A stretch of 64,000 nucleotides of DNA, from positions 1,116,001 to 1,180,000 of the forward strand of contig NZ_OZ245776.1 in the NCBI RefSeq assembly GCF_965227735.1, read 5' to 3'. The notes under the pieces were generated by a model, which was given only the letters and a program-made list of their open reading frames with translations, was not told where the DNA came from and did no database searches. The translations under genes and the position numbers were made by a program. Shown here piece after piece: positions 42,295 through 49,743 of the stretch. The stretch is from Larkinella sp965227735 (lineage in GTDB: Bacteria; Bacteroidota; Bacteroidia; Cytophagales; Spirosomataceae). Position 1 is the stretch's first letter. Each line of letters opens with the position of its first letter.

Positions 42295-42720
42295 TTAGCT
42301 AACGGACACACGTCTGCATGCCGCCAGAATTTCGTTCATCATCTCGTTGTAACCGTCCTTCGAAACGGGCTTGGATTTCACCAAAATCGCCCCCAGTTTC
42401 AGGCACTCATCAATCAGTTCCCTCCCCACGTAAGTGGAATAAATCACGACGGCAATCTGCGCCAGCCAATCTGTAGCTTTGATGGCTGTCAGCGTTTCTT
42501 TCCCCGTTAGCTTGGGCATATTCTGATCCAGAATGACAATATCCGGCAGTTCGTCGGGCGAGGTGATTCGATGCAGGTAGTCCAGCACTTCTACTCCCGA
42601 CGTTACGCCGGGCAGCAGTTCAATATCGGTGCGACTCCCTAAAAAGTCAATGAAAAATTCACGGTCATCCCCATCATCTTCAGCCAGTAAGATTTTCTTT
42701 CTGGATAGGTCAAAAGCCAT
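42295..42720 (-). CDS. Receiver protein of the KaiBC operon
   Basis: A 141-residue single-domain response regulator. Acidic residues in LLAEDDGDDREFF, phospho-acceptor Asp65 (IVILDQNMPKLTGKE), a Ser/Thr in VIYSTYVG and Lys in VKSKPVSKDG. It follows the PAS kinase by 1 nt (TGAAATG), so it is translationally coupled and the probable phosphorylation target of that kinase. It has no DNA-binding domain, so it must act by protein contact or phosphotransfer. Confidence 0.93.
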   Translation of the reverse strand: MAFDLSRKKILLAEDDGDDREFFIDFLGSRTDIELLPGVTSGVEVLDYLHRITSPDELPDIVILDQNMPKLTGKETLTAIKATDWLAQIAVVIYSTYVGRELIDECLKLGAILVKSKPVSKDGYNEMMNEILAACRRVSVS

Positions 42721-42721
42721 T

Positions 42722-44002
42722 TCAAGCCGGTTTATGTTGCCTCAAAGGTAAGCTAATAATGAATGTAGAACCCATTCCTTCCTTACTTTGTGCTTTAATC
42801 CGGCCATTATGTTTGTCGATAATGCGCTTGGTCACTGCCAGCCCGATGCCCGACCCTTCGTAGATATCCTTGGTGTTCAATCGCTGAAACAGTGAAAATA
42901 TTTTGTCGACGTATTGTTCATCGAACCCAATCCCGTTGTCGGTGATCAAAATGGAACACATCGGCTCCTCATCCTTTGCTTCGGATTCGGCCGGACGAGT
43001 CGCCTTGATTTCGATTACCGGCGGCTGACCGGCTTTGGAAAACTTCAGCGCGTTGCTGATCAGATTCTGGAAAACCTGCCGGATCTGCCCCTGATTCACT
43101 TCCACTTCGGGTAATGGATCGATCTGCACCCGGGCTTTTTTCTCCTGAATCCGGAGTTCAAAATCTTTCAATACCTCATTGAGCAGCTTGTTGAGATCCG
43201 TCAGAACGTAGGTATCCGAATGCGTCGATAGCCGGGAATAACTCAGGATGTCGATGATCATGGTGCGCATCCGGTTGGAAGAATCGATGATTTTTTCCAG
43301 ATACCGCACGCTGTCAACGGGGAGTTCGTCAATGTGTTTGTCTTTCAATAATTCCGAAAACATCTGGATTTTGCGCAACGGTTCCTGCAAATCGTGCGAC
43401 GCCACCGACGCAAACTGCTGCAGGTCGTGGTTGCTGACTTCCAGCGCCGTGTTCATTTCTTCCAGCCGTTCGTTGTTGGACTTGAGCAGCCGCTGGGTGG
43501 CCTTCTGAACCGTGAGATCGGTTACGATGACGCTCATCGAAATGCCGCCATCCAGTTCCAGCGTCGTTACGGAAAGCTGGCAGGGCACTTCCCTATCCGT
43601 ACTCAGGATGCAGATTTCAACTTTGCGGTCTTCTGTCCATCCATCGTTAAACAGACTTTTGTAGCGGTCTTTGTATTCGGCAGGAATGAACGTATCGAAC
43701 GACAGGGCAATCACCTTCGACAGCGGCATTCCCACCATCGATGCAAATTTCGAATTGCAGTAGAGAATCAAGCCTTCTTCATTCAGGGTTACCGCTCCTT
43801 CGTTCATCGTTTCGATAAACACCCGGTACGTCTGATCGGCGGTTTTGAGGCTGTAGAGTTCATGGCCGTCCTTTCCCTGTACCACCAATGCATCGACCTG
43901 CCCCGTTCGTATGGCATGAATGGTCTCGGTGGCCTCCTCCAACTGGATTTGCAAGGCTTCGTTTTCCTGGACGAGTTGTTCGTAGGTTTTAACCGGCTTC
44001 AT
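42722..44002 (-). CDS. PAS-domain histidine kinase of the KaiBC operon
   Basis: A 426-residue cytoplasmic kinase. An N-terminal coil (about 5-45, EQLVQENEALQIQLEEATET) and a PAS domain (about 58-175, TMNEGAVTLNEEGLILYCN) precede a linking coil. The HisKA domain has His203 (SHDLQEPLRK). The HATPase domain has FQNLISNALKFSK, DNGIGF, FSLFQRLN and GSGIGLAV. There is no membrane helix and no KaiB-like SasA domain. It overlaps the second kaiB stop by 1 nt (TAATG), pointing to coupled translation and a role in reading the KaiC state. Confidence 0.92.
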   Translation of the reverse strand: MKPVKTYEQLVQENEALQIQLEEATETIHAIRTGQVDALVVQGKDGHELYSLKTADQTYRVFIETMNEGAVTLNEEGLILYCNSKFASMVGMPLSKVIALSFDTFIPAEYKDRYKSLFNDGWTEDRKVEICILSTDREVPCQLSVTTLELDGGISMSVIVTDLTVQKATQRLLKSNNERLEEMNTALEVSNHDLQQFASVASHDLQEPLRKIQMFSELLKDKHIDELPVDSVRYLEKIIDSSNRMRTMIIDILSYSRLSTHSDTYVLTDLNKLLNEVLKDFELRIQEKKARVQIDPLPEVEVNQGQIRQVFQNLISNALKFSKAGQPPVIEIKATRPAESEAKDEEPMCSILITDNGIGFDEQYVDKIFSLFQRLNTKDIYEGSGIGLAVTKRIIDKHNGRIKAQSKEGMGSTFIISLPLRQHKPA

Positions 44003-44325
44003 TAACTGGTATGAGCAATGCCCAGGCCTTTAAGCACCTTTTCGGTGTCCGACATATCGCCGATCAGCCTACGCTGGGGCAAGGGCATTTTTTTTATCAA
44101 TAAAGGTAAAGCAATGATCTGCTCACTTTCGGCAAGCATCCGTTGCTGGTAGACATCAATAATTTCCAGGGTATAGTTTCCCGCCAAATACGTTTCGCAA
44201 ATGTGTTTCAGGTTGGCAATGGCACGGATTGAATTGATCGAAGCCCCGGTTACAAACAGGCGCAATTCGTACTTCTGCCCGTCGCCATCAGAATCTGTAT
44301 CCGGAGTTGTTTTTTGTTCAATCAT
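44002..44325 (-). CDS. kaiB: KaiB-like protein 1
   Basis: A 107-residue KaiB-fold protein. After an acidic leader it has YELRLFVTGASINSIRAIAN, EIIDVYQQRMLAESEQIIA and LPLLIKKMPLPQRRLIGDMS, the typical KaiB thioredoxin-like blocks. KaiB proteins bind the KaiC CI ring after changing fold. It is 1 nt after the other kaiB, with which it shares only moderate identity, so the duplication is old. The downstream kinase gene overlaps by 1 nt. Confidence 0.93.
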   Translation of the reverse strand: MIEQKTTPDTDSDGDGQKYELRLFVTGASINSIRAIANLKHICETYLAGNYTLEIIDVYQQRMLAESEQIIALPLLIKKMPLPQRRLIGDMSDTEKVLKGLGIAHTS

Positions 44326-44326
44326 G

Positions 44327-44620
44327 CTATTTTTTTGCCGGACGAATGTTCAATCCAACCAGTACTTTTTCTTCGTTCGACAAATCGCCGATAATTTTCC
44401 GAATGGGTTCGGGCACCTTCTTGACCAGCGTCGGTATGGCCAGAATCTGATCTCCTTCAGCCAGTTGGGGCTGCACCAGCAAATCAATCACCTCGATGAC
44501 GTATTTGCCCTTCAGGTGTTCCTCACAATACCGTTTCAAATTGGCCAGTGCCGTCACGGATTTTGTCGTTTTACCGGCAACGTATAGTCTTAACTCCCAA
44601 ATTTCCTCTTTTGTTTCCAT
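44327..44620 (-). CDS. kaiB: KaiB-like protein 2
   Basis: A 97-residue KaiB-fold protein: IWELRLYVAGKTTKSVTALANL, EVIDLLVQPQLAEGDQILAIP and TLVKKVPEPIRKIIGDLS. The length is close to cyanobacterial KaiB (about 100). ATG at 44620 leaves 13 nt after kaiC. Frame start 44689 would overlap kaiC and add a non-homologous leader. Together with KaiC it should form the KaiBC complex; no kaiA exists in the window. Confidence 0.94.
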   Translation of the reverse strand: METKEEIWELRLYVAGKTTKSVTALANLKRYCEEHLKGKYVIEVIDLLVQPQLAEGDQILAIPTLVKKVPEPIRKIIGDLSNEEKVLVGLNIRPAKK

Positions 44621-44633
44621 TCCGTTTCGGTGG

Positions 44634-46346
44634 TTATTGCTCGTTATGGCGGTTTTTAATTTGCTGATCGCGGTTTTTCTCCAGCACATCCTTTCGCAAC
44701 TCCTCTTCCACGTAGGCTTTATTCAGTTCGTCCTGTACGGATTCGAACTCTTCTTTCAAACTGGCAATCTTCGACTCCAGCACCACCCGCTTGCGTTCGA
44801 TTTCGCGGTCTTTGCGGTTGACTGCGTATTCGCGCAACGCCATTCCGGTCACTTCCTGCAATTGCTGGGCTTCCCGCGCCGAACCGGTCAGCACCCCGTC
44901 GGAACTTAAAAAGACATCCACCAGATGCAGGCCCTCGTCCGTGATCACAAACTCACGAACCTGGTTGGAATGCTTCATGCCGCGCGATTTCATGACGTAC
45001 ATGCCCCGGTTGCGTTCGCCGTTCGATTCAATATCCCGAACCAGCAACCAAGCATCCACCAGCGACGAAACGCCCTCGTCCGTTTGCTCACTCACGATGG
45101 TATTCAGCGACAAGGCCGTAAACATCACCGTAATTTGCCGGGATTGCAGAAAATCGATCAGCCGAATCAGCATCGACTTCACCTCACTGACTGAACCCAC
45201 CGTAATCAGGTTGGTAATCGGATCCAGCACAACCAGGTGAGGTTTAAAATCTTCGATTATTTTATGAATCGAGACCAGGTGCATTTCAAGCCCGTTGAGC
45301 GTGGGCCGCGATGCGTGAAACTTCAACAAGCCGGTGTCGATGTGTTGCTGCAAATCGAAGCCGATCGAGCGCATGTTCCGGACGATCTGCTGCGGTGACT
45401 CCTCAAAAGCAAAGTAAACACACCGCTCGTTCCGATTACAGGCTTCGTGGGCAAAACTGGCGGCAATGCTGGTTTTGCCCGTTCCGGCGGTTCCCGAAAC
45501 CAGAATACTGCTCCCCTTGAAAAACCCTTTTCCCTCCAGCATTTTGTCCAGCGACGGAATGCCCGACGAAATCCGTTCCGATGTCACATCGTGCGTCAGG
45601 GTAAGCGATGTAACCGGCAACACCGAAATACCGCTCTGGTCGATCAGAAAGGGATATTCATTGGTGCCATGCACCGATCCCCGGTATTTGACGATGCGCA
45701 GCAGCCGCGTGGAAATCTGGTTGGCAACCCGGTGGTCGAGCAGAATCACGCAGTCGGAAATGTATTCTTCCAGCCCGTGGCGCGTCAAAGCGCCGTCTCC
45801 TTTTTCGCCGGTAATGATGGTTGTCACTTTTTTGGCTTTCAGCCACTCAAACAACCGCCGGAGCTCGGCCCGCAAAATTCCCTGATCGAGCAAGCCCGAA
45901 AACAGGTTCTCGATGGTGTCCAGCACCACCCGTTTCGCTCCAATGCTGTCGATGGCGTGTCCGAGCCGGATAAAAAGACCATCCAGGTCATATTCGCCGG
46001 TTTCCTCAATTTCGCTCCGCTCAATCCGTACGTGGTCGAGTTTGATGAGCTTGTCCTGCTGAAGCTGGTTTAGATCATAACCGAGCGAAGCCACATTCAA
46101 CACCAGCTCTTCGGCCTTCTCCTCAAAGGACATAAAAACCCCCGGTTCTCCATACTGCATCGCTCCGTGAACAATGAATTCGATGGAAAATAAGGTTTTG
46201 CCACAACCCGCCCCCCCGCAAATCAGCGTAGGCCGGTCTTTTGGTAATCCTCCGCCCGTGATCTCATCCAGACCAGCAATTCCGGTCGGGGCTTTGGGGA
46301 AGCGAGGAAGCGAGAAGGACGTATTATTTGAGGAAGTCAGGCTCAT
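44634..46346 (-). CDS. kaiC: KaiC-like double RecA-domain ATPase/kinase
   Basis: A 570-residue two-domain KaiC. CI: Walker A GGAGCGKT (44-51), catalytic Glu75-Glu76 (FMSFEEKAEE) and VVLDTIENLFSG. CII: Walker A GTAGTGKT (285-292), Glu315-Glu316 (YFAFEESPQQ) and VVLDPITNLI. The autophosphorylation region reads T422-D-E-G-V-S427-S428, so the cyanobacterial Ser-Thr pair is Ser-Ser, with Thr422 at the third site. The C-terminal tail (about 515-570) is a charged coiled coil instead of the KaiA-binding A-loop tail. It heads the operon kaiC-kaiB-kaiB-kinase-receiver-glgE. Confidence 0.95.
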   Translation of the reverse strand: MSLTSSNNTSFSLPRFPKAPTGIAGLDEITGGGLPKDRPTLICGGAGCGKTLFSIEFIVHGAMQYGEPGVFMSFEEKAEELVLNVASLGYDLNQLQQDKLIKLDHVRIERSEIEETGEYDLDGLFIRLGHAIDSIGAKRVVLDTIENLFSGLLDQGILRAELRRLFEWLKAKKVTTIITGEKGDGALTRHGLEEYISDCVILLDHRVANQISTRLLRIVKYRGSVHGTNEYPFLIDQSGISVLPVTSLTLTHDVTSERISSGIPSLDKMLEGKGFFKGSSILVSGTAGTGKTSIAASFAHEACNRNERCVYFAFEESPQQIVRNMRSIGFDLQQHIDTGLLKFHASRPTLNGLEMHLVSIHKIIEDFKPHLVVLDPITNLITVGSVSEVKSMLIRLIDFLQSRQITVMFTALSLNTIVSEQTDEGVSSLVDAWLLVRDIESNGERNRGMYVMKSRGMKHSNQVREFVITDEGLHLVDVFLSSDGVLTGSAREAQQLQEVTGMALREYAVNRKDREIERKRVVLESKIASLKEEFESVQDELNKAYVEEELRKDVLEKNRDQQIKNRHNEQ

Positions 46347-46580
46347 CGATCGTGCAATATTTCAAAATGGGTGGTGGAAAAGGGTATTTAATTTTCAAAA
46401 AACATAACCGGATTTCCCCACAGAGTGTTTGACAATCCAGCCAGAATGATGCGTGTAGGGTTCGAAAATATACTAAAAAATGCACGATTATGGCAATTTC
46501 TTCCAAGCCCCTGACTTCGAATTAAAAATAAAGGATAGAAACAAACCGCTCCTACCCTTTACGACTTTTCACCTAAAATA
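46347..46580. other. Intergenic region upstream of kaiC
   Basis: AT-rich sequence between kaiC and palindrome H5 that must hold the kaiC promoter on the minus strand. No convincing TAnnTTTG element was found, and no open frame is credible. Nothing further was recognised. Confidence 0.4.
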
Positions 46581-46584
46581 ATGA

Positions 46585-46675
46585 GATAGACGTGAGAAGA
46601 TAGACAAGAGAAAAAAGACTCAAAAAGTCTCATTTCTCACATCTAAACTCTCTTGTCTATCTTCTCTTATCTATC
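46585..46675. repeat. Imperfect simple-sequence palindrome H5 (GATAGACAAGAGA words)
   Basis: Arms 46585-46611 and 46649-46675 match at 24 of 27 positions (GATAGACGTGAGAAG / GATAGACAAGAGA words), with an inner GAGAC...GTCTC stem. It abuts the TGA stop of the DUF3179 gene (46677-46679), and is a likely terminator for the nine-gene cluster. Its words resemble those of H3. Confidence 0.75.
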
Positions 46676-46676
46676 C

Positions 46677-47864
46677 TCACAAATACCGGGTCGTGGCCGG
46701 ATGAAACGTTTCCCACGAATGCAGGTATTCCTGTGAGGCCGGAATCCGGGCCAGTTTCTTGCCTTTCAGCAGCCCTTCCGTGCAGATGCCGTGCCGGTTC
46801 CAAACCGACCCGGTTTCCCGGTCCCGAAATGAATCCGTCGAATCCGCCGTAAAATGCAGGATCTGGCCGTTCACGTTCCGGTTCCAGACGTGGAAAGTCG
46901 CGCTGTCGGACGCCACCATGAGCAGCAGCGCTGTTCCTGCCAGACTGTCGTTCGTGACTTTCTGTTTCAGCAACTGACTCCAGTCGTAGGCTCGGGCCGT
47001 CCGGTTGCGCTCCACGCCCACCACCCACGATTTCGGCTTCCATGATAAGCTATCGCGCCCTGTGAGTTTCCGTTTCACTTTTCCTTTTTCATACGGTTCC
47101 ATGCTGGCATACTGTTCCCTGAAGGTCGAATCCGGCTGGAGCACCAGCGTTTCGGGATGCAGTTCGGTCCAGGCCTGCAACGTCATTTGTTCGGCCTGAA
47201 AACCGGGTAAATACTGGCCTTTCAAGGGGCCGGTGATGGCTTCGCCGTTGACCTGCCGCCACCAGCTACCGGTCGTTTTGTCTTCAAACATCGCGTTAAA
47301 ATGGTCCATGCCCACCAGCCGGAACTCTTCCATTTTGTCGCCCACCAGCGGCCGAAACACCCGGCCCGTGCGACAAACCGTGCAATACGTGATCATAACC
47401 GGCTCCCCGCCCACCGTGTCCCGAACCTGGTGGTGATAGCCAATAAACTGGATCGGATAAGCCCGCGCCTGCCCGTTTACGACCAGTCCCAGCACCAGCT
47501 TGTCGGGCGGGATTTTACTGGCTTTTAAATCCAGCATCACGGTTTCTTTCGGCTGGTAAAACATTTTCTCGGCCAGCAACCGGAAGTTGAAAAGGTAAAA
47601 AACCACGCCATAAACGGCCAGCAGTGCCAGCACGACGGCTTTCTGTCCCCTGCGTTTCGGTGCCGCCAGCAGGCGGTAGGTCGGATAGGCGATGAGCAGC
47701 CAGCCGACAATCCGGATGATCCAGCTATTCTGATGAATCCAGTAGGCAAAATCAATCGTATCGGCTTCCTGACTGCCCGGCATTGGCATGATGAAGTAGA
47801 CTTTCGCTATTTCAGTCGCCGTCAGCAGCAGAATACCGAAGATAAAAAAGAGCATGGTTTTCAT
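46677..47864 (-). CDS. DUF3179 domain-containing membrane protein
   Basis: A 395-residue protein. Three hydrophobic segments (about 5-25, 47-65 and 76-95) anchor a periplasmic DUF3179 domain. The domain signature is GYHHQVRDTVGGEPVMITYC followed by TVCRTGRVFRP, then VNGEAITGPLKGQYLPG and the terminal SWETFHPATTRYL. The CxxC in TYCTVCRTG may bind a metal or be redox-active. Family function is unknown. It is the last gene of the TonB/PAP2 cluster, 26 nt after the AhpD-like gene. Confidence 0.9.
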   Translation of the reverse strand: MKTMLFFIFGILLLTATEIAKVYFIMPMPGSQEADTIDFAYWIHQNSWIIRIVGWLLIAYPTYRLLAAPKRRGQKAVVLALLAVYGVVFYLFNFRLLAEKMFYQPKETVMLDLKASKIPPDKLVLGLVVNGQARAYPIQFIGYHHQVRDTVGGEPVMITYCTVCRTGRVFRPLVGDKMEEFRLVGMDHFNAMFEDKTTGSWWRQVNGEAITGPLKGQYLPGFQAEQMTLQAWTELHPETLVLQPDSTFREQYASMEPYEKGKVKRKLTGRDSLSWKPKSWVVGVERNRTARAYDWSQLLKQKVTNDSLAGTALLLMVASDSATFHVWNRNVNGQILHFTADSTDSFRDRETGSVWNRHGICTEGLLKGKKLARIPASQEYLHSWETFHPATTRYL

Positions 47865-47890
47865 AGGAACATAGGTTTAACCCTAAACTT

Positions 47891-48439
47891 CTATACTACC
47901 GGTTTTGGCATCACATACCCCAGGGTGCCCATGCGCTCGCCCATGGCTTCATAAGCGGCCGGGTCAGTCGGGGTCAGGCTGGCCAGCCCGTCGACATACC
48001 GGTTAAACAGGCAGAACGTGGCGGCAATTAAAACCGTATCGTGAATGTCGCGGTCGGTGGCCCCCTGCTGGCGGGCGTCGGCCACCAGTTCCTCTGAAAC
48101 CGTGCGGGCATCCTGCTGAACGTGTTTGGCAATCGTCAGCAAGGCTTTCAACTTGTCAGAAACCGGGGCGGTCTGGTAATCCGCGATCACCTGATCGACC
48201 AGTTCTTTGTCTTTTCCCAAAAGAAACCGGGCCGCAGCCGCGTGACTCCCGGCGCAGAAATGACAGTCGTTGAGCGACGACACAAAGGTCGCGATCAACT
48301 CGCGCTCGGATTCGCTCAGGGGCGATTCGTTTCGCAACAACGCCTGCGCCAGTGCATACAGATGCTGACCGGTATCAGGCCGGTACATGACCAGACTGCG
48401 AATGCCGGGAATACCTTCAGGAACTTGAATGTGTGCCAT
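47891..48439 (-). CDS. AhpD-like / carboxymuconolactone decarboxylase family protein 1
   Basis: A 182-residue all-helical peroxidase-related protein. The redox motif is complete: Cys59-His-Phe-Cys62 with His66 (NDCHFCAGSHA), as in AhpD. LIATFVSSLNDC and DRDIHDTVLIAATFCLFNRYVD are other family blocks. The start at 48439 fits the paralog at 52646, which aligns without gaps from residue 1 to 66. A frame start at 48634 reads through a repeat and is not real. It probably reduces peroxides or acts on a cluster-specific substrate. Confidence 0.9.
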   Translation of the reverse strand: MAHIQVPEGIPGIRSLVMYRPDTGQHLYALAQALLRNESPLSESERELIATFVSSLNDCHFCAGSHAAAARFLLGKDKELVDQVIADYQTAPVSDKLKALLTIAKHVQQDARTVSEELVADARQQGATDRDIHDTVLIAATFCLFNRYVDGLASLTPTDPAAYEAMGERMGTLGYVMPKPVV

Positions 48440-48458
48440 TTTTTGATGATTTATTTTT

Positions 48459-48522
48459 GCCCCCAACCCCCTGAAGGGGGCTTTTGTCGGACGATTGGAG
48501 CCCCCTTCAGGGGGTTGGGGGC
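48459..48522. repeat. 24-bp GC-rich palindromic repeat (CCCCCTTCAGGGGG family)
   Basis: GCCCCCAACCCCCTGAAGGG with GGGCT (48459-48482) pairs perfectly with 48499-48522 around a 16-nt loop. The element resembles a dispersed intergenic repeat of Bacteroidota. Its right arm encodes the last residues and the TGA stop of the MFS gene, so the element has replaced the original gene end. Confidence 0.8.
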
Positions 48523-49742
48523 AGTTTTGATGGCTGCGGACCACTCCAGATAGCAAAAAAGCCCAGGACGAACGTACCGGAAAAGGCAAAAATTGCCGAT
48601 CCATACCCGCCCAACACCGCAACCAGCGTACCAATAAAAAGGACCGCCGTTGCCGTCACCAGCCGACCGATGTTGAAACAAAAACCGGTGGCCCGGCCCC
48701 GCAACGGGGTGGGAAAAAGTTCGGGCAAATAGGCCGACAGGGTGCCCTGGCTGATGCCAAAAAGCAGTGCCAACGTTGCCATTTCGATATACACCACGAG
48801 AGAAAGGGTCGTGTTCGTTTTGAAAACCACCGCGGCCATGACGAAACAGGCGACAAAAACAAACAGCATGGTTCGCCGGTGCCCTAACAACTTGACAATG
48901 AAACCCGACAGGATTCCGCCCAGAACACCCCCGCTGCCCATCAGCATCATCGATAAACCGCGCTCTTTCTGCGCATCACCCACCACCAGGCTCTGCACCC
49001 AGGTCGGCACCCACGAAAAAACCGCCCACAAACCCACCAGCATCGCCCCAAACGCCAGCGAGCCCAGCCACAACGACCGGCGGTAGGCCGGATCGAACAG
49101 GCTGACCTTGGCATCGGCGGATTGCTGATGAACCCGTTTCCAGCCTTCCGGTTCCTGAACCAACCCTGCGATCAACGCGCCCAGGATCAGCGGAATACCG
49201 CCGATCCAGAACGCCTGCCGCCAGTCGGCAATCAGGTTATTAACCCACCCGGACAACAGAATCCCGACAGGAAATGCCACCGCCAGAATGCCCATCGCAA
49301 CCGGCCGGTTGCGCTCCGGCCAGATTTCGGCCACGATGACGGTCGTTAACACCAGCACGCCCCCGATGCCGAAACCGGTGGCAAACCGCAGCGCAACGAC
49401 GGTGAGCCAGTTAGGCGCAAAAGCCGTCAGCAGGGTACAGCCGCCATATAAACACACCGCCCCGACCAGCGACGTCACGCGCCCCAGCCGGTCGCCGAAA
49501 TAGCCGAAACTCATGCCGCCCAGCATCCAGCCGTATAGAAACGTGGCCCCGACGTAGGCACTGACCCGGTCGTATTCGGCCTGGTCGGCCTGCCCCAGCA
49601 AGTCAGGAACGACCACCGGCAGGTAGGTTGCCATCAGGGTCGAAACCGTGCCGCTGAAAATATACACCAGCATACAGAGCGCAAACACCCGGCTGCGGTA
49701 GGCCGATGTCGTTGGAGCGGCTGTGAGTTGAATCGTTTCCAT
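48507..49742 (-). CDS. MFS transporter
   Basis: A 411-residue major facilitator with 12 predicted helices. FGYFGDRLGRVTSLVGAVC is the loop 2-3 signature, and LPELFPTPLRGRATGF the loop 10-11 signature of the sialate/aromatic-acid group. The substrate is unknown but probably an organic acid. It starts 1 nt after the TonB receptor stop, so it is translationally coupled to it. The C-terminal PQPSKLPPTP comes from the palindromic repeat. A start seven codons upstream would overlap the receptor gene. Confidence 0.88.
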   Translation of the reverse strand: METIQLTAAPTTSAYRSRVFALCMLVYIFSGTVSTLMATYLPVVVPDLLGQADQAEYDRVSAYVGATFLYGWMLGGMSFGYFGDRLGRVTSLVGAVCLYGGCTLLTAFAPNWLTVVALRFATGFGIGGVLVLTTVIVAEIWPERNRPVAMGILAVAFPVGILLSGWVNNLIADWRQAFWIGGIPLILGALIAGLVQEPEGWKRVHQQSADAKVSLFDPAYRRSLWLGSLAFGAMLVGLWAVFSWVPTWVQSLVVGDAQKERGLSMMLMGSGGVLGGILSGFIVKLLGHRRTMLFVFVACFVMAAVVFKTNTTLSLVVYIEMATLALLFGISQGTLSAYLPELFPTPLRGRATGFCFNIGRLVTATAVLFIGTLVAVLGGYGSAIFAFSGTFVLGFFAIWSGPQPSKLPPTP

Positions 49743-49743
49743 C

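Noticed and set aside
47891..48634. Longer AhpD-like protein starting at 48634
   Set aside because: The extra N-terminus translates the palindromic repeat and overlaps the MFS gene; the paralog supports the start at 48439.
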